Of a stretch of DNA of 64,000 bases, positions 20,530 to 30,742 are shown one piece after another. The notes beneath the pieces were generated by a model. The model was not told the DNA's origin and did not search any database. It saw only the letters and a program-made list of their open reading frames with translations. Source of the stretch: Streptococcus suis (GTDB taxonomy: Bacteria > Bacillota > Bacilli > Lactobacillales > Streptococcaceae); contig CP031970.1 of NCBI GenBank assembly GCA_022354845.1, positions 434,001 through 498,000 on the forward strand, read 5' to 3'. Made by a program: the position numbers and the translations under genes. Each line of letters starts with the position of its first letter. Within the stretch, counting starts at the first letter, position 1.

Positions 20530-20556
20530 CCTGGTTTCTAAGAAACCAGGTTTTTT
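20530..20556 (+). terminator. Terminator of the purine permease gene
   Basis: CCTGGTTTC/GAAACCAGG stem with a 3-base loop, followed by TTTTTTG. Confidence 0.92.
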
Positions 20557-20662
20557 GTCAAATATATAGAATGTAGGAAGCGGGTTACGACTAATTTGAG
20601 ACAAATTGAAGAAATGTAAAAGGGTTTGTATTAGCTGTATGAGGAAATTTGTAAATAGAAGA

Positions 20663-20687
20663 CCCCTTAAACGAAAAGTCCAAGGGG
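20663..20687 (-). terminator. Probable terminator of metEF
   Basis: On the reverse strand CCCCTT pairs with AAGGGG and TCTTCTATTT follows. The T-tract is weak. Confidence 0.5.
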
Positions 20688-20694
20688 GAATGCG

Positions 20695-21555
20695 TTAACT
20701 ATAATGTTTGAATAAGGCATGAGTTGCTTCGTGAATAGTCCTGGCTGTCTCAGCATTATTCATTGTATAAAGATGGACACCAGCCGCATCATTAGTGACC
20801 AAATCAACAATTTGATCCACAGCATAGGCAAGACCTGCAGCCCGAAGTGATTCAGGATCGTGCTCATATTTTTCTAAAATGGCTTTAAACTTACGGGGCA
20901 AGCGTATGTTTTCACATGTTTTCAAGAGTCGAAGTGCCTGATTCCTGTTGATAATAGGCATGATACCTGCAATAATAGGTACTTCGATGTCTGCTAGAAT
21001 GCATTTCTCTTGAAAATTGTAGAAGGCTTCATTATCGAAGAAGAGTTGTGATACTAATGTCGAACAACCTGCGTCCACTTTCTTTTTTAGGTTCTTGATA
21101 TCTGATACTGCGTTTGGCGATTCAGGATGTCCTTCTGGATAGCAAGCTCCGATGATATCAAATTGAGGAGCTTCTTCCTTGATAAAGGAAACTAAATCAG
21201 TTGCATATTTGAAATCCTCCTTTGGAGAAAGTCCATTGATAATGTCTCCACGCAGGGCTAAAATCTGATGGACACCAATTTTGTCGAGAGAATGAAGAAC
21301 AGACCGAACTTTTTCCTTTGTTAGATAAGCCGCAGGTAAGTGTGCAATGGTTGGAATATGTAACTCATTGTGCACATGGTTTGCTAACTTAACAGTTGTT
21401 TCTTCAACATTCAAATTGTTGTTGCTACAAGTCACACTAATAAAGTGAGGGGCCAAACCCTGCATCTCATTAAGCGCGTGGATAATTTTTTCATTGCCTA
21501 CTTCTGGTTTTGGAGGAAAAATTTCAAATGAGAGACTTGGGGTTTGACCAATCAT
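20695..21555 (-). CDS. metF: MetF, 5,10-methylenetetrahydrofolate reductase
   Basis: A 286-residue FAD-dependent TIM barrel that makes 5-methyl-THF, the methyl donor used by MetE. It has SFEIFPPKPEVGNEK at the N-terminus, HLPAAYLTKEKV near 95, the ILALRGDI segment near 118 and GAGIMP-like PIIAGIMPI near 193. It follows metE by 3 bases on the same strand, so the two are cotranscribed for methionine synthesis. Confidence 0.95.
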   Translation of the reverse strand: MIGQTPSLSFEIFPPKPEVGNEKIIHALNEMQGLAPHFISVTCSNNNLNVEETTVKLANHVHNELHIPTIAHLPAAYLTKEKVRSVLHSLDKIGVHQILALRGDIINGLSPKEDFKYATDLVSFIKEEAPQFDIIGACYPEGHPESPNAVSDIKNLKKKVDAGCSTLVSQLFFDNEAFYNFQEKCILADIEVPIIAGIMPIINRNQALRLLKTCENIRLPRKFKAILEKYEHDPESLRAAGLAYAVDQIVDLVTNDAAGVHLYTMNNAETARTIHEATHALFKHYS

Positions 21556-21558
21556 AAA

Positions 21559-23808
21559 TTAGAGTTCCTTTCTGGCTGCCTTAGCTGCTTGAGTCAAGTG
21601 GATAAGGCTGACTTTTGTTTCTTTTTCACCACGAGTTTTAAGACCGCAGTCGGGGTTAATCCACACTTTTTCTTTTGGTACTTTAGCAAGAATGGCTTCT
21701 ATCGTATGAGAAATTTCTTCTACAGATGGAACACGTGGGGAGTGGATATCATAGACACCAGGACCTACCTGAGTTTGGAAATTCTTAGCCTTGAGTTCAT
21801 CTAGGATAACGAGATTTGAACGGCTGGCTTCAAAGGAGATAACGTCCGCATCCATATTGTCGATGGCAGGAATGATGTCTGTAAATTCGCTATAGCACAT
21901 GTGAGTGTGAATTTGCGTATCTGGTGCAACAGTTGAGTGAACTAATCGGAAGGCTGGAATCGCCCAATCCAAATATTCACTGTGCCAGTCGCTACGACGA
22001 AGTGGTAATTTTTCACGTAAAGCTGCTTCGTCAATTTGGATAATCTTGATACCCGCTGCTTCAAGGTCAAGAACTTCTTCCTTGATAGCAAGGGCGATTT
22101 GAAGAGTTGATTCTTTAATAGAAATATCTTCACGAGGGAATGACCAGTTGAGGATGGTTACTGGCCCTGTCAACATACCTTTAACTGGTTTGTTTGTACG
22201 GCTTTGTGCATAGCTTGACCATTTAACAGTGATTGGGTTCAAGCGCGTCACATCCCCCCAGATGATTGGTGGTTTTACCCCACGCATACCATATGATTGG
22301 ACCCATCCGTTCTTACTGAAGAGATAACCAGAAAGGTTTTCACCGAAGTATTCTACCATGTCGTTTCGTTCAAACTCACCATGAACCAAGACATCGAAGT
22401 CAACTTCTTCCTGCCATGCAATCCATTCGTCTGTTTGAGCTTTAACAAATGTATCGTATTCTTCTTCTGAGATATTTCCTTTGCGGAAAGCCAAGCGTGT
22501 GCTGCGAATTTCTTTTGTTTGAGGGAAAGATCCAATCGTTGTTGTTGGAAGAAGTGGTAAGTTCAATTTCTCACGTTGAATGGCTTCACGTTCTGCAAAG
22601 ACTGGTAGGCGTGTATAGTCAGCGTCTGTCAGTCCTGCAAGACGGTCTGCGAGCACTTTGTCACGACCAACTCGTTCAAGGGAGAAAAGTTCCTTGTTTG
22701 CTGCTAGGGCTGTCTCGCCTTGTCCATTGCGAATGGCATCCAAATCACGCAATTCGTTCAATTTTTCAACTGCAAAGGCAAAGTGGTTGAGAATTGCGGG
22801 TTCAAACTCTTCATTTGCTGTTGTGAAAGGCACGTGAAGAAGAGAGCAAGAAGTTGTTAGGACGACATTTTCAGCTGGAATAGCATCCAGAATAGCCAAG
22901 CTCTTTTCATAATGGTTACGCCAGATATTTTTACCGTTGACGATACCAGCGTAAAGGGTCTTGTCAGCTGGGAAGCCTGTTGCAACAAGTGCAGCAGTTT
23001 CCTTACCTTCTACAAAGTCAAGACCGATGGCATCGACTGGTAGATTAGTCAATTCTGTGTAAATATCACGAACATCACCGAAGTAGGTTTGGATGAGGAC
23101 TTGCAAGCCTTTTTTGTCTGCCAAGAGAGTTTGATAGATATTTAGGAACAGGGCTTTTTCATCTGCAGTCAAATCCTTGACCAAGCTCGGTTCGTCCAGC
23201 TGGATTTTTTCAGCGCCAAGTTCTGCCAATTTTTCAAAAACTTGTCCATAGGCTGCAACTAAGCTGTCAGCGAAATCAGTAGCAGTTAAACCTTCTTCAA
23301 AATCAGTTAATTGTAAGAGAGTAAATGGTCCGATTAAGACTGGTCGAGTTGAGATACCTAAGTCTTTTGCTTCTTGGAATTCATCGAAAATCTTTTGACC
23401 AGCTAGTTTGATTTCTGTGTCTTTTTCAATAGCTGGAACGATATAGTGGTAGTTGGTGTTGAACCATTTTTTCATCGGTCTAGCACGAACGTCCCCTTTT
23501 TCTCCTTGATAGCCACGCGCCAAAGCGAAGTATTTTTCAAGGTCAGTCAAATCAAGGTTTTGTGCTGCTTTAGGTACGATGTTGAATAGTACTGCTGCAT
23601 CCAAAACATTGTCATAGTGTGAGAAGTCGTTGCTTGGGATTTCAGTAATACCTGCCTCTTTTACAATATTCCAATGTTTAGCGCGCAATTCTTTGGCAGC
23701 AAGCAAAAGTTCTTCCTGTGGAATTTCATTTCTAAAGTATTTTTCGGTAATAAATTTTAATTCGCGGTGTTCTCCGATTCGTGGGAAGCCGATAATGGTA
23801 GTCGTCAT
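21559..23808 (-). CDS. metE: MetE, cobalamin-independent methionine synthase
   Basis: A 749-residue enzyme that transfers the methyl of 5-methyl-THF-polyglutamate to homocysteine. The C-terminal catalytic half contains zinc ligands in THMCYSEF and in [10 protein letters not shown], and the segment [13 protein letters not shown] marks the start of the second barrel near residue 425. Length matches the family. The SD TGGAGGAA is strong. A MET-box-like palindrome lies upstream. Confidence 0.96.
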   Translation of the reverse strand: MTTTIIGFPRIGEHRELKFITEKYFRNEIPQEELLLAAKELRAKHWNIVKEAGITEIPSNDFSHYDNVLDAAVLFNIVPKAAQNLDLTDLEKYFALARGYQGEKGDVRARPMKKWFNTNYHYIVPAIEKDTEIKLAGQKIFDEFQEAKDLGISTRPVLIGPFTLLQLTDFEEGLTATDFADSLVAAYGQVFEKLAELGAEKIQLDEPSLVKDLTADEKALFLNIYQTLLADKKGLQVLIQTYFGDVRDIYTELTNLPVDAIGLDFVEGKETAALVATGFPADKTLYAGIVNGKNIWRNHYEKSLAILDAIPAENVVLTTSCSLLHVPFTTANEEFEPAILNHFAFAVEKLNELRDLDAIRNGQGETALAANKELFSLERVGRDKVLADRLAGLTDADYTRLPVFAEREAIQREKLNLPLLPTTTIGSFPQTKEIRSTRLAFRKGNISEEEYDTFVKAQTDEWIAWQEEVDFDVLVHGEFERNDMVEYFGENLSGYLFSKNGWVQSYGMRGVKPPIIWGDVTRLNPITVKWSSYAQSRTNKPVKGMLTGPVTILNWSFPREDISIKESTLQIALAIKEEVLDLEAAGIKIIQIDEAALREKLPLRRSDWHSEYLDWAIPAFRLVHSTVAPDTQIHTHMCYSEFTDIIPAIDNMDADVISFEASRSNLVILDELKAKNFQTQVGPGVYDIHSPRVPSVEEISHTIEAILAKVPKEKVWINPDCGLKTRGEKETKVSLIHLTQAAKAARKEL

Positions 23809-23890
23809 GGTAGTTCCTCCAAAATATTTTTATGCACCTATACTAACAAAAAAAAGAACACTTGTATAATTGTAAAAAATTAGAGGAAGC

Positions 23891-23907
23891 TATAGTTTTT
23901 AGCTATA
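23891..23907. promoter_or_regulatory. MET-box-like operator upstream of metE
   Basis: TATAGTTTTTAGCTATA, a 17-bp near-palindrome. It resembles the streptococcal MetR/MtaR (LysR-type) box TATAGTTnnnAACTATA. It sits about 85 bp upstream of metE and would activate metEF when methionine is short. A weaker match occurs before metQ. Confidence 0.65.
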
Positions 23908-23960
23908 CCTTTTTTAAGAGACCAAGCTTAATTTTTTTCTATAATATTAATAACTTAAAA

Positions 23961-24464
23961 ATGTTGGAAAAGGTAGGTATACAGGGGGATGCTGTACATA
24001 AACGCCCAAAATCTTTTAGTGGAGGCCAACGTCAGCGTATTGGAATCGCTCGGGCAGTTGTATCCAATCCGCAATTTATCGTGTGTGACGAACCGACTTC
24101 TGCTCTGGATGTTTCGATTCAGGCAACCATATTGGATTTGCTTAACCAGCTTCAAGTAGATTTAGGTTTGACCTATCTTTTCATTTCTCATGACCTAAAC
24201 TTGGTGCGGCATTTTGCTGATAGGATTGCGGTCATGTACAAGGGTAGTTTGGTTGAAATTGGGCCTGCGCAGGATATTTTTCAAGATCCCCAACATCCCT
24301 ACACCCGCTATCTTTTGCAATCCAATTTAAGTTTAGATCCTAATCAGGCACGAGCTCAATTGCAGGAGTTGTCACAGACAGGTCTCCTAAAGGATTTCAT
24401 TACGGAAGGCGAATGGAAAGAAATCAGCGGGGAGCATTACGTATTAGAGGCTGCTGATAAATAA
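23961..24464 (+). pseudogene. Remnant of an oligopeptide-type ABC transporter ATPase (OppF/AppF-like)
   Basis: About 168 residues from MLEKVGIQ matching the C-terminal half of an Opp/Dpp ATPase: the ABC signature SFSGGQRQRIGIARA, Walker B IVCDEPTSALD, the H-loop FISHDLNLV and the C-terminal oligopeptide-transporter extension YTRYLLQSN. The N-terminal half with Walker A is absent and the preceding sequence is unrelated AT-rich DNA. No partner permease is nearby. It cannot hydrolyse ATP by itself and is best read as a deletion relic. Confidence 0.85.
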
Positions 24465-24548
24465 TTTTTATCAGTCTATAAATCTTCTATATTAGACAAG
24501 GCGAGTGAGCCGTGCTACAATGAACGAAATAAATGAAAGGAGCTTTTT

Positions 24549-25238
24549 ATGGGAAAAGTGATTATTGGAATTTCAGGAAATGAACAAGAATTTCCAACAA
24601 AATCTGGTCGAGTTTACGTGACAGTTGCGCGTGAATTGGCAGACGGTGTTCGTCAGGCTGGTGGTGTACCAATGGTTATTCCTATGGGAACTCCTGATTT
24701 AGCCAAAGATTACATTGACATGATTGATAAGTTGATTTTATCAGGAGGTCAGCATGTTGACCCAAGTCTGTATGGGCAGGAATGTTTAATTGACAGTGAT
24801 GATTATCTATTGGAGCGTGACGAATTTGAGTTGGCTTTGATTGCTGAAGCCTTACGTCAGGGAAAACCGATTTTTGCGGTCTGCCGTGGGATGCAGTTAC
24901 TGAATGTTGCACTTGGTGGTAGCTTGGAGCAAGAAGTTGCTAATCATTGGCAAACTGATCTGGTGGGCACCTCCCATCGTTTGCAAGTCAAACCACAAAG
25001 TCGTGTCGGTAAGTTATTTGCTCAAGGAAGTCAAATCAATTCCTTTCATCATCAGCGGATCAAAGACTTGGCACCCGGATTAGTCGCGACTGGTCTAGAT
25101 CCAAGAGATGGTACGATTGAGGCTTATGAAAGTAAAGGCAAACAGGCTCTGTTTGGCCTACAGTGGCATCCAGAATTTTTGTACAATGACTGTAAACAGC
25201 ACAGAGAGCTATTTCACTATTTGATAGATGTGTTTTAA
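24549..25238 (+). CDS. Class I glutamine amidotransferase-like hydrolase (peptidase C26, PuuD-like)
   Basis: A 229-residue protein of the gamma-glutamyl-GABA hydrolase family. The nucleophile Cys is in FAVCRGMQLLN near residue 118, and the His/Glu pair is in LQWHPEF near 212. It lacks a synthetase partner, consistent with a free hydrolase of gamma-glutamyl compounds. Substrate unproved. Single gene with RBS GAAAGGAG and a downstream terminator. Confidence 0.85.
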   Translation: MGKVIIGISGNEQEFPTKSGRVYVTVARELADGVRQAGGVPMVIPMGTPDLAKDYIDMIDKLILSGGQHVDPSLYGQECLIDSDDYLLERDEFELALIAEALRQGKPIFAVCRGMQLLNVALGGSLEQEVANHWQTDLVGTSHRLQVKPQSRVGKLFAQGSQINSFHHQRIKDLAPGLVATGLDPRDGTIEAYESKGKQALFGLQWHPEFLYNDCKQHRELFHYLIDVF

Positions 25239-25264
25239 AGAGGGAAGTGGTTCCCTCTTTTATT
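25237..25264 (+). terminator. Terminator of the C26 hydrolase gene
   Basis: AAAGAGGGAA pairs with TTCCCTCTTT around GTGG, followed by TATTATT. The stem starts within the stop codon. Confidence 0.88.
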
Positions 25265-25297
25265 ATTATCAATTGTTATAATTGCATTTGTATTTGC

Positions 25298-25365
25298 TAT
25301 AGTGAAAACCAATAGCCATTTATAAAAAAAACCAATTGGTCAGAACTGAATTTCTGTGTTAAGAT
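25298..25365 (+). promoter_or_regulatory. metQ promoter region with weak MET-box
   Basis: TATAGTGAAAACCAATA at 25298-25314 resembles a degraded MET-box. The promoter candidate is TTGGTC (25336-25341) with TAAGAT (25360-25365) at 18-bp spacing. A LysR-type activator site just upstream of the -35 fits activation. Confidence 0.5.
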
Positions 25366-25398
25366 AGATACAGTTCTAATTTTAAGGAGATATTTATT

Positions 25399-26256
25399 AT
25401 GAAATTAAAAAAATTATTTAGTTTAGCAGCAGCTGCCTTGTCAGTAGGTGTACTTGCTGCATGTGGTAGCTCGTCCTCTAGCTCTTCATCTGATTCTTCA
25501 GCAACAACTGTTCGTGTGGGTGTGATGAGTTTGAGCGATTCTGAGCAAGCTCGTTGGGATAAAGTTCAAGAAATTCTTGATGATGAAGTGAAATTGGAGT
25601 TCACTCAATTTACAGATTACTCACAGCCAAACAAGGCAGTAGCTGAAAATGAAGTAGACATCAATGCTTTCCAACACTACAACTTCTTGAACAACTGGAA
25701 TCAAGAAAATGGTGAGGATTTGGTTGCTATTGCGGATACTTATATCGCACCAATCCGTCTTTACTCAGGTACAGCTGATGGAAAAAACAAGTACACTAAA
25801 GTGGAAGAAATTCCAGATGGTGCAGAAATTGCGGTTCCAAACGACCCAACAAACGAAAGTCGTGCTCTTTACCTTCTTCAAACAGCTGGTTTGATCAAGG
25901 TTGGTGTATCTGGTACAGAATTGGCAACTATTGCTGATATTACTGAAAACAAGAAAAACTTGAAAATCACTGAGTTGGATGCAAGCCAAACAGCAAGCTC
26001 ACTTAGCTCAGTTGATGCAGCAGTTGTAAACAACACATTTGTGTTGGAAGCTGGTTTGGATTACAAAAATGCCCTTTACAAAGAGCAAAAAGATGAAAAT
26101 TCAAAACAATGGTACAACTTGATTGCAGCTCGTAGCGATTGGGAAAAATCAGAGCAAGCAGCATCGATTAAGAAGATTATCGAAGCGTACCAAACGGATG
26201 AAGTGAAAAAAGTTATTGAAGAGACTTCAGACGGTATGGATGAGCCAGTTTGGTAA
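25399..26256 (+). CDS. metQ: MetQ, methionine-binding lipoprotein
   Basis: A 285-residue NlpA-family substrate-binding lipoprotein. The signal peptide ends in lipobox LAAC (Cys near residue 21), followed by a long serine tract. The binding domain contains VNAFQHYNFL-like DINAFQHYNFLNNWN and VPNDPTNESRALYLLQ, hallmarks of the D/L-methionine receptor. It is exported, lipid-anchored, and delivers methionine to MetNI encoded 1.5 kb downstream. Confidence 0.95.
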   Translation: MKLKKLFSLAAAALSVGVLAACGSSSSSSSSDSSATTVRVGVMSLSDSEQARWDKVQEILDDEVKLEFTQFTDYSQPNKAVAENEVDINAFQHYNFLNNWNQENGEDLVAIADTYIAPIRLYSGTADGKNKYTKVEEIPDGAEIAVPNDPTNESRALYLLQTAGLIKVGVSGTELATIADITENKKNLKITELDASQTASSLSSVDAAVVNNTFVLEAGLDYKNALYKEQKDENSKQWYNLIAARSDWEKSEQAASIKKIIEAYQTDEVKKVIEETSDGMDEPVW

Positions 26257-26412
26257 AATGTAAATAGGTTGAGGACTGGGCAGCATTGTTCAGCCCTCTA
26301 TCTGTTTTTATAGAGATAAGAAAAAATCTCTTAACCAAAGTCAGAAATGCGGGAGAATATTTGATTTTGGTTAGTAGATTTAATTGGTTTTCATTGAGTA
26401 TGAGGAGAAAGT

Positions 26413-27780
26413 ATGGCAGATAGTAAAGTTCAAGCATTTGAAAATGATGCGATTATTCAAAAATATTTTGAAAAGTTGAAGGTCTTGATTTCAAAGAAAT
26501 CCATTTTTGCTCAGCAGATTGGTTTGTTGGATGTGGCGACTTATTTGAAAGAAATGTTTGAAGAGGCTGGGGCAGATGTTGTTTTAGACGACAGCTATGC
26601 AGCACCATTTGTCATGGCTAGGTTTGAGGCAACTGTTCCAAATGCTAAAACCTTGATTTTTTACAATCACTATGACACTGTTCCAGCAGATGCGGATCAG
26701 GTCTGGGAGAAGGGCAACCCCTTTGAATTGACTATTTCTGAAGGTTATATCTATGGTCGGGGGGTAGATGATGATAAGGGCCATATCACAGCTCGTCTAT
26801 CGGCCTTGAAAAAATATCAGGCTAGACAAGATGGTCAGCTACCAGTCAATGTGATTTTTATTATGGAAGGGGCAGAAGAGTCAGCTTCTGTCGACTTGGA
26901 CAAATACCTTTCAAAATATAAAGAACATTTAATCGGTGCTGATTTACTTGTCTGGGAGCAGGGGCATCGCAATAGCCTACATCAGCTAGAAATTGCTGGG
27001 GGAAATAAAGGAATTGTGACCTTTGATCTTCAGGTCAAATCAGCTGACTTGGATATTCATTCTTCCTATGGAGGTGTCATTGATTCGGCAAGCTGGTATT
27101 TATTATCAGCACTTCAATCCATGCGGGCTGCAGATGGACGAATCCTGGTAGATGGCATTTACGAGCAAGTGCAAGAGCCAAATGAGCGTGAATTTGCCTT
27201 GGTGGAGGAATTTGCACTGGCGACCAGTCAGTCTATGAAAGATATTTATGGCTTGACTCTTCCAACCTTGGTAGAAGATCGTCGTGAGTTTCTGAAGCGT
27301 TTGTATTTTGAACCATCGATTACCATTGAAGGCTTGTCAACTGGCTATCTTGGTCAAGGTGTCAAGACCATCATACCAGCTCAGGCTTCTGCTAAGATGG
27401 AAGTCCGTTTGGTACCTGGGTTGGAGCCGCATGATGTATTAGATAAGATTCGACAGCATTTGGACAAACATGGTTTTGACAAAATTGAGGTTATCTTCAC
27501 TTTGGGGGAAATGAGCTATCGAAGTGACATGTCCCACCCTGCCATTGTCAATGTGATTGAATTGGCCAAAAAATTGACACCAGAAGGAGTTGCTGTCTTG
27601 CCGACGTCACCGGGGACAGGTCCCATGCATACGGTCTTTCACGCTTTAGGTGTACCAATTGTGGGCTTTGGTCTGGGTAATGCCAACAGTCGCGATCATG
27701 CAGGAGATGAAAATGTCAGCATCGATGACTACTATAGCCATGTTGAATTAGTAGAGGAGTTAATAGCAAGTTATGAGTAA
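26413..27780 (+). CDS. M20-family metallopeptidase in the methionine import operon
   Basis: A 455-residue M20 dipeptidase/deacylase-type enzyme. Metal-site segments are [11 protein letters not shown] (His and Asp near residue 79), [10 protein letters not shown] (bridging Asp near 114) and MEGAEESAS (Glu near 148), with the C-terminal histidine in NSRDHAGDE. It sits between metQ and metN and overlaps metN by 8 bases. The same order occurs in pneumococcus, which suggests release of methionine from dipeptides or acylated forms; this is inference. Confidence 0.88.
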   Translation: MADSKVQAFENDAIIQKYFEKLKVLISKKSIFAQQIGLLDVATYLKEMFEEAGADVVLDDSYAAPFVMARFEATVPNAKTLIFYNHYDTVPADADQVWEKGNPFELTISEGYIYGRGVDDDKGHITARLSALKKYQARQDGQLPVNVIFIMEGAEESASVDLDKYLSKYKEHLIGADLLVWEQGHRNSLHQLEIAGGNKGIVTFDLQVKSADLDIHSSYGGVIDSASWYLLSALQSMRAADGRILVDGIYEQVQEPNEREFALVEEFALATSQSMKDIYGLTLPTLVEDRREFLKRLYFEPSITIEGLSTGYLGQGVKTIIPAQASAKMEVRLVPGLEPHDVLDKIRQHLDKHGFDKIEVIFTLGEMSYRSDMSHPAIVNVIELAKKLTPEGVAVLPTSPGTGPMHTVFHALGVPIVGFGLGNANSRDHAGDENVSIDDYYSHVELVEELIASYE

Positions 27781-28837
27781 GGAAATGATTAAGCTAGATA
27801 ACATTGATGTAACTTTCCAGCAGAAAAAACGTACGATCGAAGCGGTAAAGGATGTGACCATCCATATCAATCAAGGGGATATTTACGGTATCGTAGGTTA
27901 TTCTGGAGCAGGGAAATCTACCCTTGTTCGAGTGATTAATTTATTGCAGATGCCGACAGCGGGTAAAATTACTATCGATGAGGATGTAATTTACGAGGGA
28001 GAAAAGGTCACACTTACCCCAGCTCAATTGCGGAGCAAACGCCGTGAGATTGGCATGATTTTCCAACATTTCAATCTGATGGCGCAGATGACGGCAGAAG
28101 AAAACGTCGCCTTTGCCCTTAAGCATTCGGGTTTGAGCAAGGAAGAGAAGAAGGAAAAAGTAGCCAAACTCTTGGACTTGGTTGGGCTTTCTGACCGTGC
28201 TGAAAACTATCCAGCCCAATTATCTGGTGGTCAAAAGCAACGTGTTGCCATTGCGCGTGCCTTGGCCAATGACCCTAAAATCTTGATTTCAGATGAGTCA
28301 ACTTCTGCCTTGGATCCGAAAACGACCAAGCAGATTTTGGCCCTCTTGCAGGAATTGAATGAAAAATTGGGCTTGACCATTGTCATGATTACCCACGAGA
28401 TGCAGATTGTGAAAGACATTTGTAACCGTGTGGCTGTTATGCAGGATGGTCGCTTGATTGAAGAGGGTTCAGTTTTAGAAATCTTCTCTCATCCAAAAGA
28501 AGAATTGACACAGGATTTCATCAAAATAGCAACAGGAATTGATGAGGCCTTGGTAAAAATTTATCAGCAGGATATTGTTAAGAATTTGCCTGAGAATAGC
28601 ATTTTAGTGCAACTCAAGTACGCTGGTTCCAACACGGATACGGCAATTGTCAATGATTTGTATAAATTCTATCAAGTATCTGCCAATATTCTTTATGGCA
28701 ATATTGAAATTTTGGACCATACGCCAGTCGGTGAGATGGTAGTGATCTTATCAGGAGAACCTGGTCAGTTGCACCGTGCGATTGAGGCAGTGACGGAGGC
28801 CCGTGTAGAAGTGACGATTTTGAAAGGAGCGAACTAG
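27773..28837 (+). CDS. metN: MetN, methionine ABC importer ATPase
   Basis: A 354-residue ATPase. Walker A is GYSGAGKST (near residue 42), the signature is [14 protein letters not shown], and Walker B is [12 protein letters not shown] (DE is preceded by S rather than C, as in MetN). The C-terminal 80 residues form a NIL/ACT-like domain, which in MetN binds methionine and inhibits transport. It ends one base before metI starts. Confidence 0.95.
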   Translation: MSKEMIKLDNIDVTFQQKKRTIEAVKDVTIHINQGDIYGIVGYSGAGKSTLVRVINLLQMPTAGKITIDEDVIYEGEKVTLTPAQLRSKRREIGMIFQHFNLMAQMTAEENVAFALKHSGLSKEEKKEKVAKLLDLVGLSDRAENYPAQLSGGQKQRVAIARALANDPKILISDESTSALDPKTTKQILALLQELNEKLGLTIVMITHEMQIVKDICNRVAVMQDGRLIEEGSVLEIFSHPKEELTQDFIKIATGIDEALVKIYQQDIVKNLPENSILVQLKYAGSNTDTAIVNDLYKFYQVSANILYGNIEILDHTPVGEMVVILSGEPGQLHRAIEAVTEARVEVTILKGAN

Positions 28838-29530
28838 ATGTTAGAATGGATTCAAACGAATTTTCCAGATATTTATAAATTGGGCTGGGATGGTCAGACA
28901 GGTTGGTTAACACATTTTAATTTGACCCTCTATATGACCTTTGTTTCCTTTGCTTTCGGTGGATTTATGGGCTTGGTGTCTGGTTTATTCTTGGTTTTGA
29001 CAGGTCCACGTGGGGTTATTGCCAATAAGACTGCATATTGGATTTTGGACAAGGTGGCTTCTATCTTCCGGGCCATTCCATTTATTATCTTGTTGGCAGC
29101 TATTGCTCCTTTGACAAAAATTATTGTTGGAAAAACCATTGGTACAGACGCGGCTTTGGTGCCCCTTGCTCTTTCAGTATTTCCATTCTTTGCCCGTCAG
29201 GTTGAAGTGGTCTTGTCAGAATTGGACCGTGGTGTCATTGAGGCTGCTCAGGCATCAGGTGCGACTTTCTGGGATATTGTCCTTGTCTATCTGCGTGAGG
29301 GGCTACCAGACTTAATTCGTGTGACAACTTTTGCTTTGGTTTCATTGGTGGGCTACACTGCCATGGCTGGAGCCATAGGAGCAGGTGGTTTGGGACAAGT
29401 TGCACTATCCTATGGTTACTTGCGCTATAATGATGATGTGACCTTTTTAGCAACTCTTTTGATTTTGGTTATCATCTTTGCCATTCAATTCATTGGTGAT
29501 TTCTTGACCAGGAAGATTAGTCATAGATAG
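28838..29530 (+). CDS. metI: MetI, methionine ABC importer permease
   Basis: A 230-residue BPD-type permease with five hydrophobic segments. The coupling helix motif is EAAQASGATFWDIVLVYLREGLP (residues about 131-153). The RBS GAAAGGAGCG lies in the end of metN. Last gene of the metQ-M20-metN-metI operon. Confidence 0.95.
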   Translation: MLEWIQTNFPDIYKLGWDGQTGWLTHFNLTLYMTFVSFAFGGFMGLVSGLFLVLTGPRGVIANKTAYWILDKVASIFRAIPFIILLAAIAPLTKIIVGKTIGTDAALVPLALSVFPFFARQVEVVLSELDRGVIEAAQASGATFWDIVLVYLREGLPDLIRVTTFALVSLVGYTAMAGAIGAGGLGQVALSYGYLRYNDDVTFLATLLILVIIFAIQFIGDFLTRKISHR

Positions 29531-29635
29531 TTTTTTAGCTGTGTTTTTCAAATTTTGGATAGTCCTTGTGTTATTGAAAGCATCTTTATACAATAAATAT
29601 AATTAAATAAACACTGCCACCGGGTAGTCATGCAA

Positions 29636-29685
29636 CAGCATTTTATGAACGTCGTTAAGTCTTTGAAGGTGTTCATAGGGTGCTG
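29636..29685 (+). other. 15-bp RNA hairpin between metI and the B3/B4 remnant
   Basis: The arm 29636-29650 (CAGCATTTTATGAAC) pairs over its full 15 bases with 29671-29685 (GTTCATAGGGTGCTG) if three G-U pairs are allowed. The loop is 20 nt and ATTTTTCT follows. It may be the metI terminator or a leader element of the following gene. The dependence on G-U pairs suggests an RNA structure on the + strand. Confidence 0.5.
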
Positions 29686-29710
29686 ATTTTTCTATAAAAG
29701 GAGTAGGAAT

Positions 29711-30363
29711 ATGTCACAATTTATTGTCGATTCATCTTTCTGGAGTCTATTTCCAGATGCAAAAATTGGAGTTCTATTATAGAAAGATTATAAAACGCCG
29801 GTGCAATCGCCTGGTGAATTAGTGAAAATACTGGAAGAAAGCAACGGAATTGCCCAGAAATTTCTTACGGAAGATACCTTTAGTGAGAACGAGGTCATTC
29901 GTACATATCGTCAAGCCTATCAAAAATTTAAAACAAAAAAAGGCGCGCGTTCTAGTATCGAAGCCCTTTTGAAACGTTCAACTAGTGACCGTCCAGTCAC
30001 AACAATTTCTCCATTAGTGGACATTTATAATGCTGCGAGTTTGCGTTTTGGTCTTCCATGTGGTGCTGAAGATTTAGATACATTTGTAGGCAATCTCCAA
30101 CTAACGGTCACTGAGGGTGGGGATGAATTCTATCTCATTGGTGATGAAACCAACACTCCAACTTTACCAGGTGAAGTTTGCTATAAGGATGATAAAGGAG
30201 CAGTTTGTCGCTGTTTCAATTGGCGCGATGGCGAGCGAACCATGATTACAGAGTTATGGAGTTGGTCAATTCTGATAGAGTAGAAGATTTGGAAAGTGCC
30301 CTAGATTTTATCAGTCAACACGCAGAAAAATTCTTGGGAGTAGTACCAGAAAATATCTACTAG
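29711..30363 (+). pseudogene. Decayed B3/B4 tRNA-binding-domain protein
   Basis: Reading from the ATG at 29711 (RBS AAAGGAGTAGG) gives MSQFIVDSSFWSLFPDAKIG, then an in-frame TAG at 29780-29782. The frame continues as a B3/B4 domain (PLVDIYNAASLRFGLPCGAEDLD), like the editing domain of PheT, to 30283. A second lesion, a frameshift near 30250, moves the C-terminal end (DRVEDLESALDFISQHAEKFLG) into another frame ending at 30363. Two independent lesions make loss of function likely. Confidence 0.85.
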
Positions 30364-30434
30364 ATTGCGATAGGCCTGCAATAGCCTTGTAGGATTTGTC
30401 AGTGGGATTGTGTTCGGATAAATAGTGGTCTTTC

Positions 30435-30463
30435 TAGACAAACACTGATTTTTTTGCTACAAT
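30435..30463 (+). promoter_or_regulatory. Promoter of the glycine T-box operon
   Basis: TAGACA (30435-30440), 17-bp spacer, TACAAT (30458-30463), just before the T-box leader. Confidence 0.6.
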
Positions 30464-30471
30464 ACTAAGCA

Positions 30472-30682
30472 TGAAAGAAGGTTGTTTCAAAAGCCTGTCT
30501 AGCGAGCTTGGGAGAGTGAAAGCCAAGCCAGTCTTGAAATAATTGGCGCTTTCCCAGTCGTGAACTTATCCTACTTAATCAAAAATATACAAATGAAGTA
30601 ATAAATTAGGGTGGAACCGCGTTCTCAACGCCCCTATGTCAGTTGACAGGGGAAGAGAATGTGGTTCTTTTTGTCTGCCGAC
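30472..30682 (+). promoter_or_regulatory. Glycine T-box riboswitch
   Basis: The T-box core AGGGTGGAACCGCG is at 30608-30621. AACCGCGTTCTC can pair with GAGAATGTGGTT (with G-U pairs) around CCCCTATGTCA/TGACAGGGG to make the terminator, followed by CTTTTTGT. Stem I carries GAGCTTGGG...AGTGAAAGCC, typical of T-boxes; a GGC glycine codon at 30545-30547 is the candidate specifier. Uncharged tRNA-Gly would allow read-through into the DUF1398 gene and glyQS. Confidence 0.9.
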
Positions 30683-30742
30683 CGAGTATTTCTTGTTTTT
30701 CATCTCAAGTTGGAAGACAGCTATTATAAAGAAAGGAGATCA

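Noticed and set aside
30659..30742. A longer N-terminus for the DUF1398 protein starting at ATG 30659
   Set aside because: This ATG is inside the T-box terminator stem, lacks an RBS, and adds 28 residues absent from the family.
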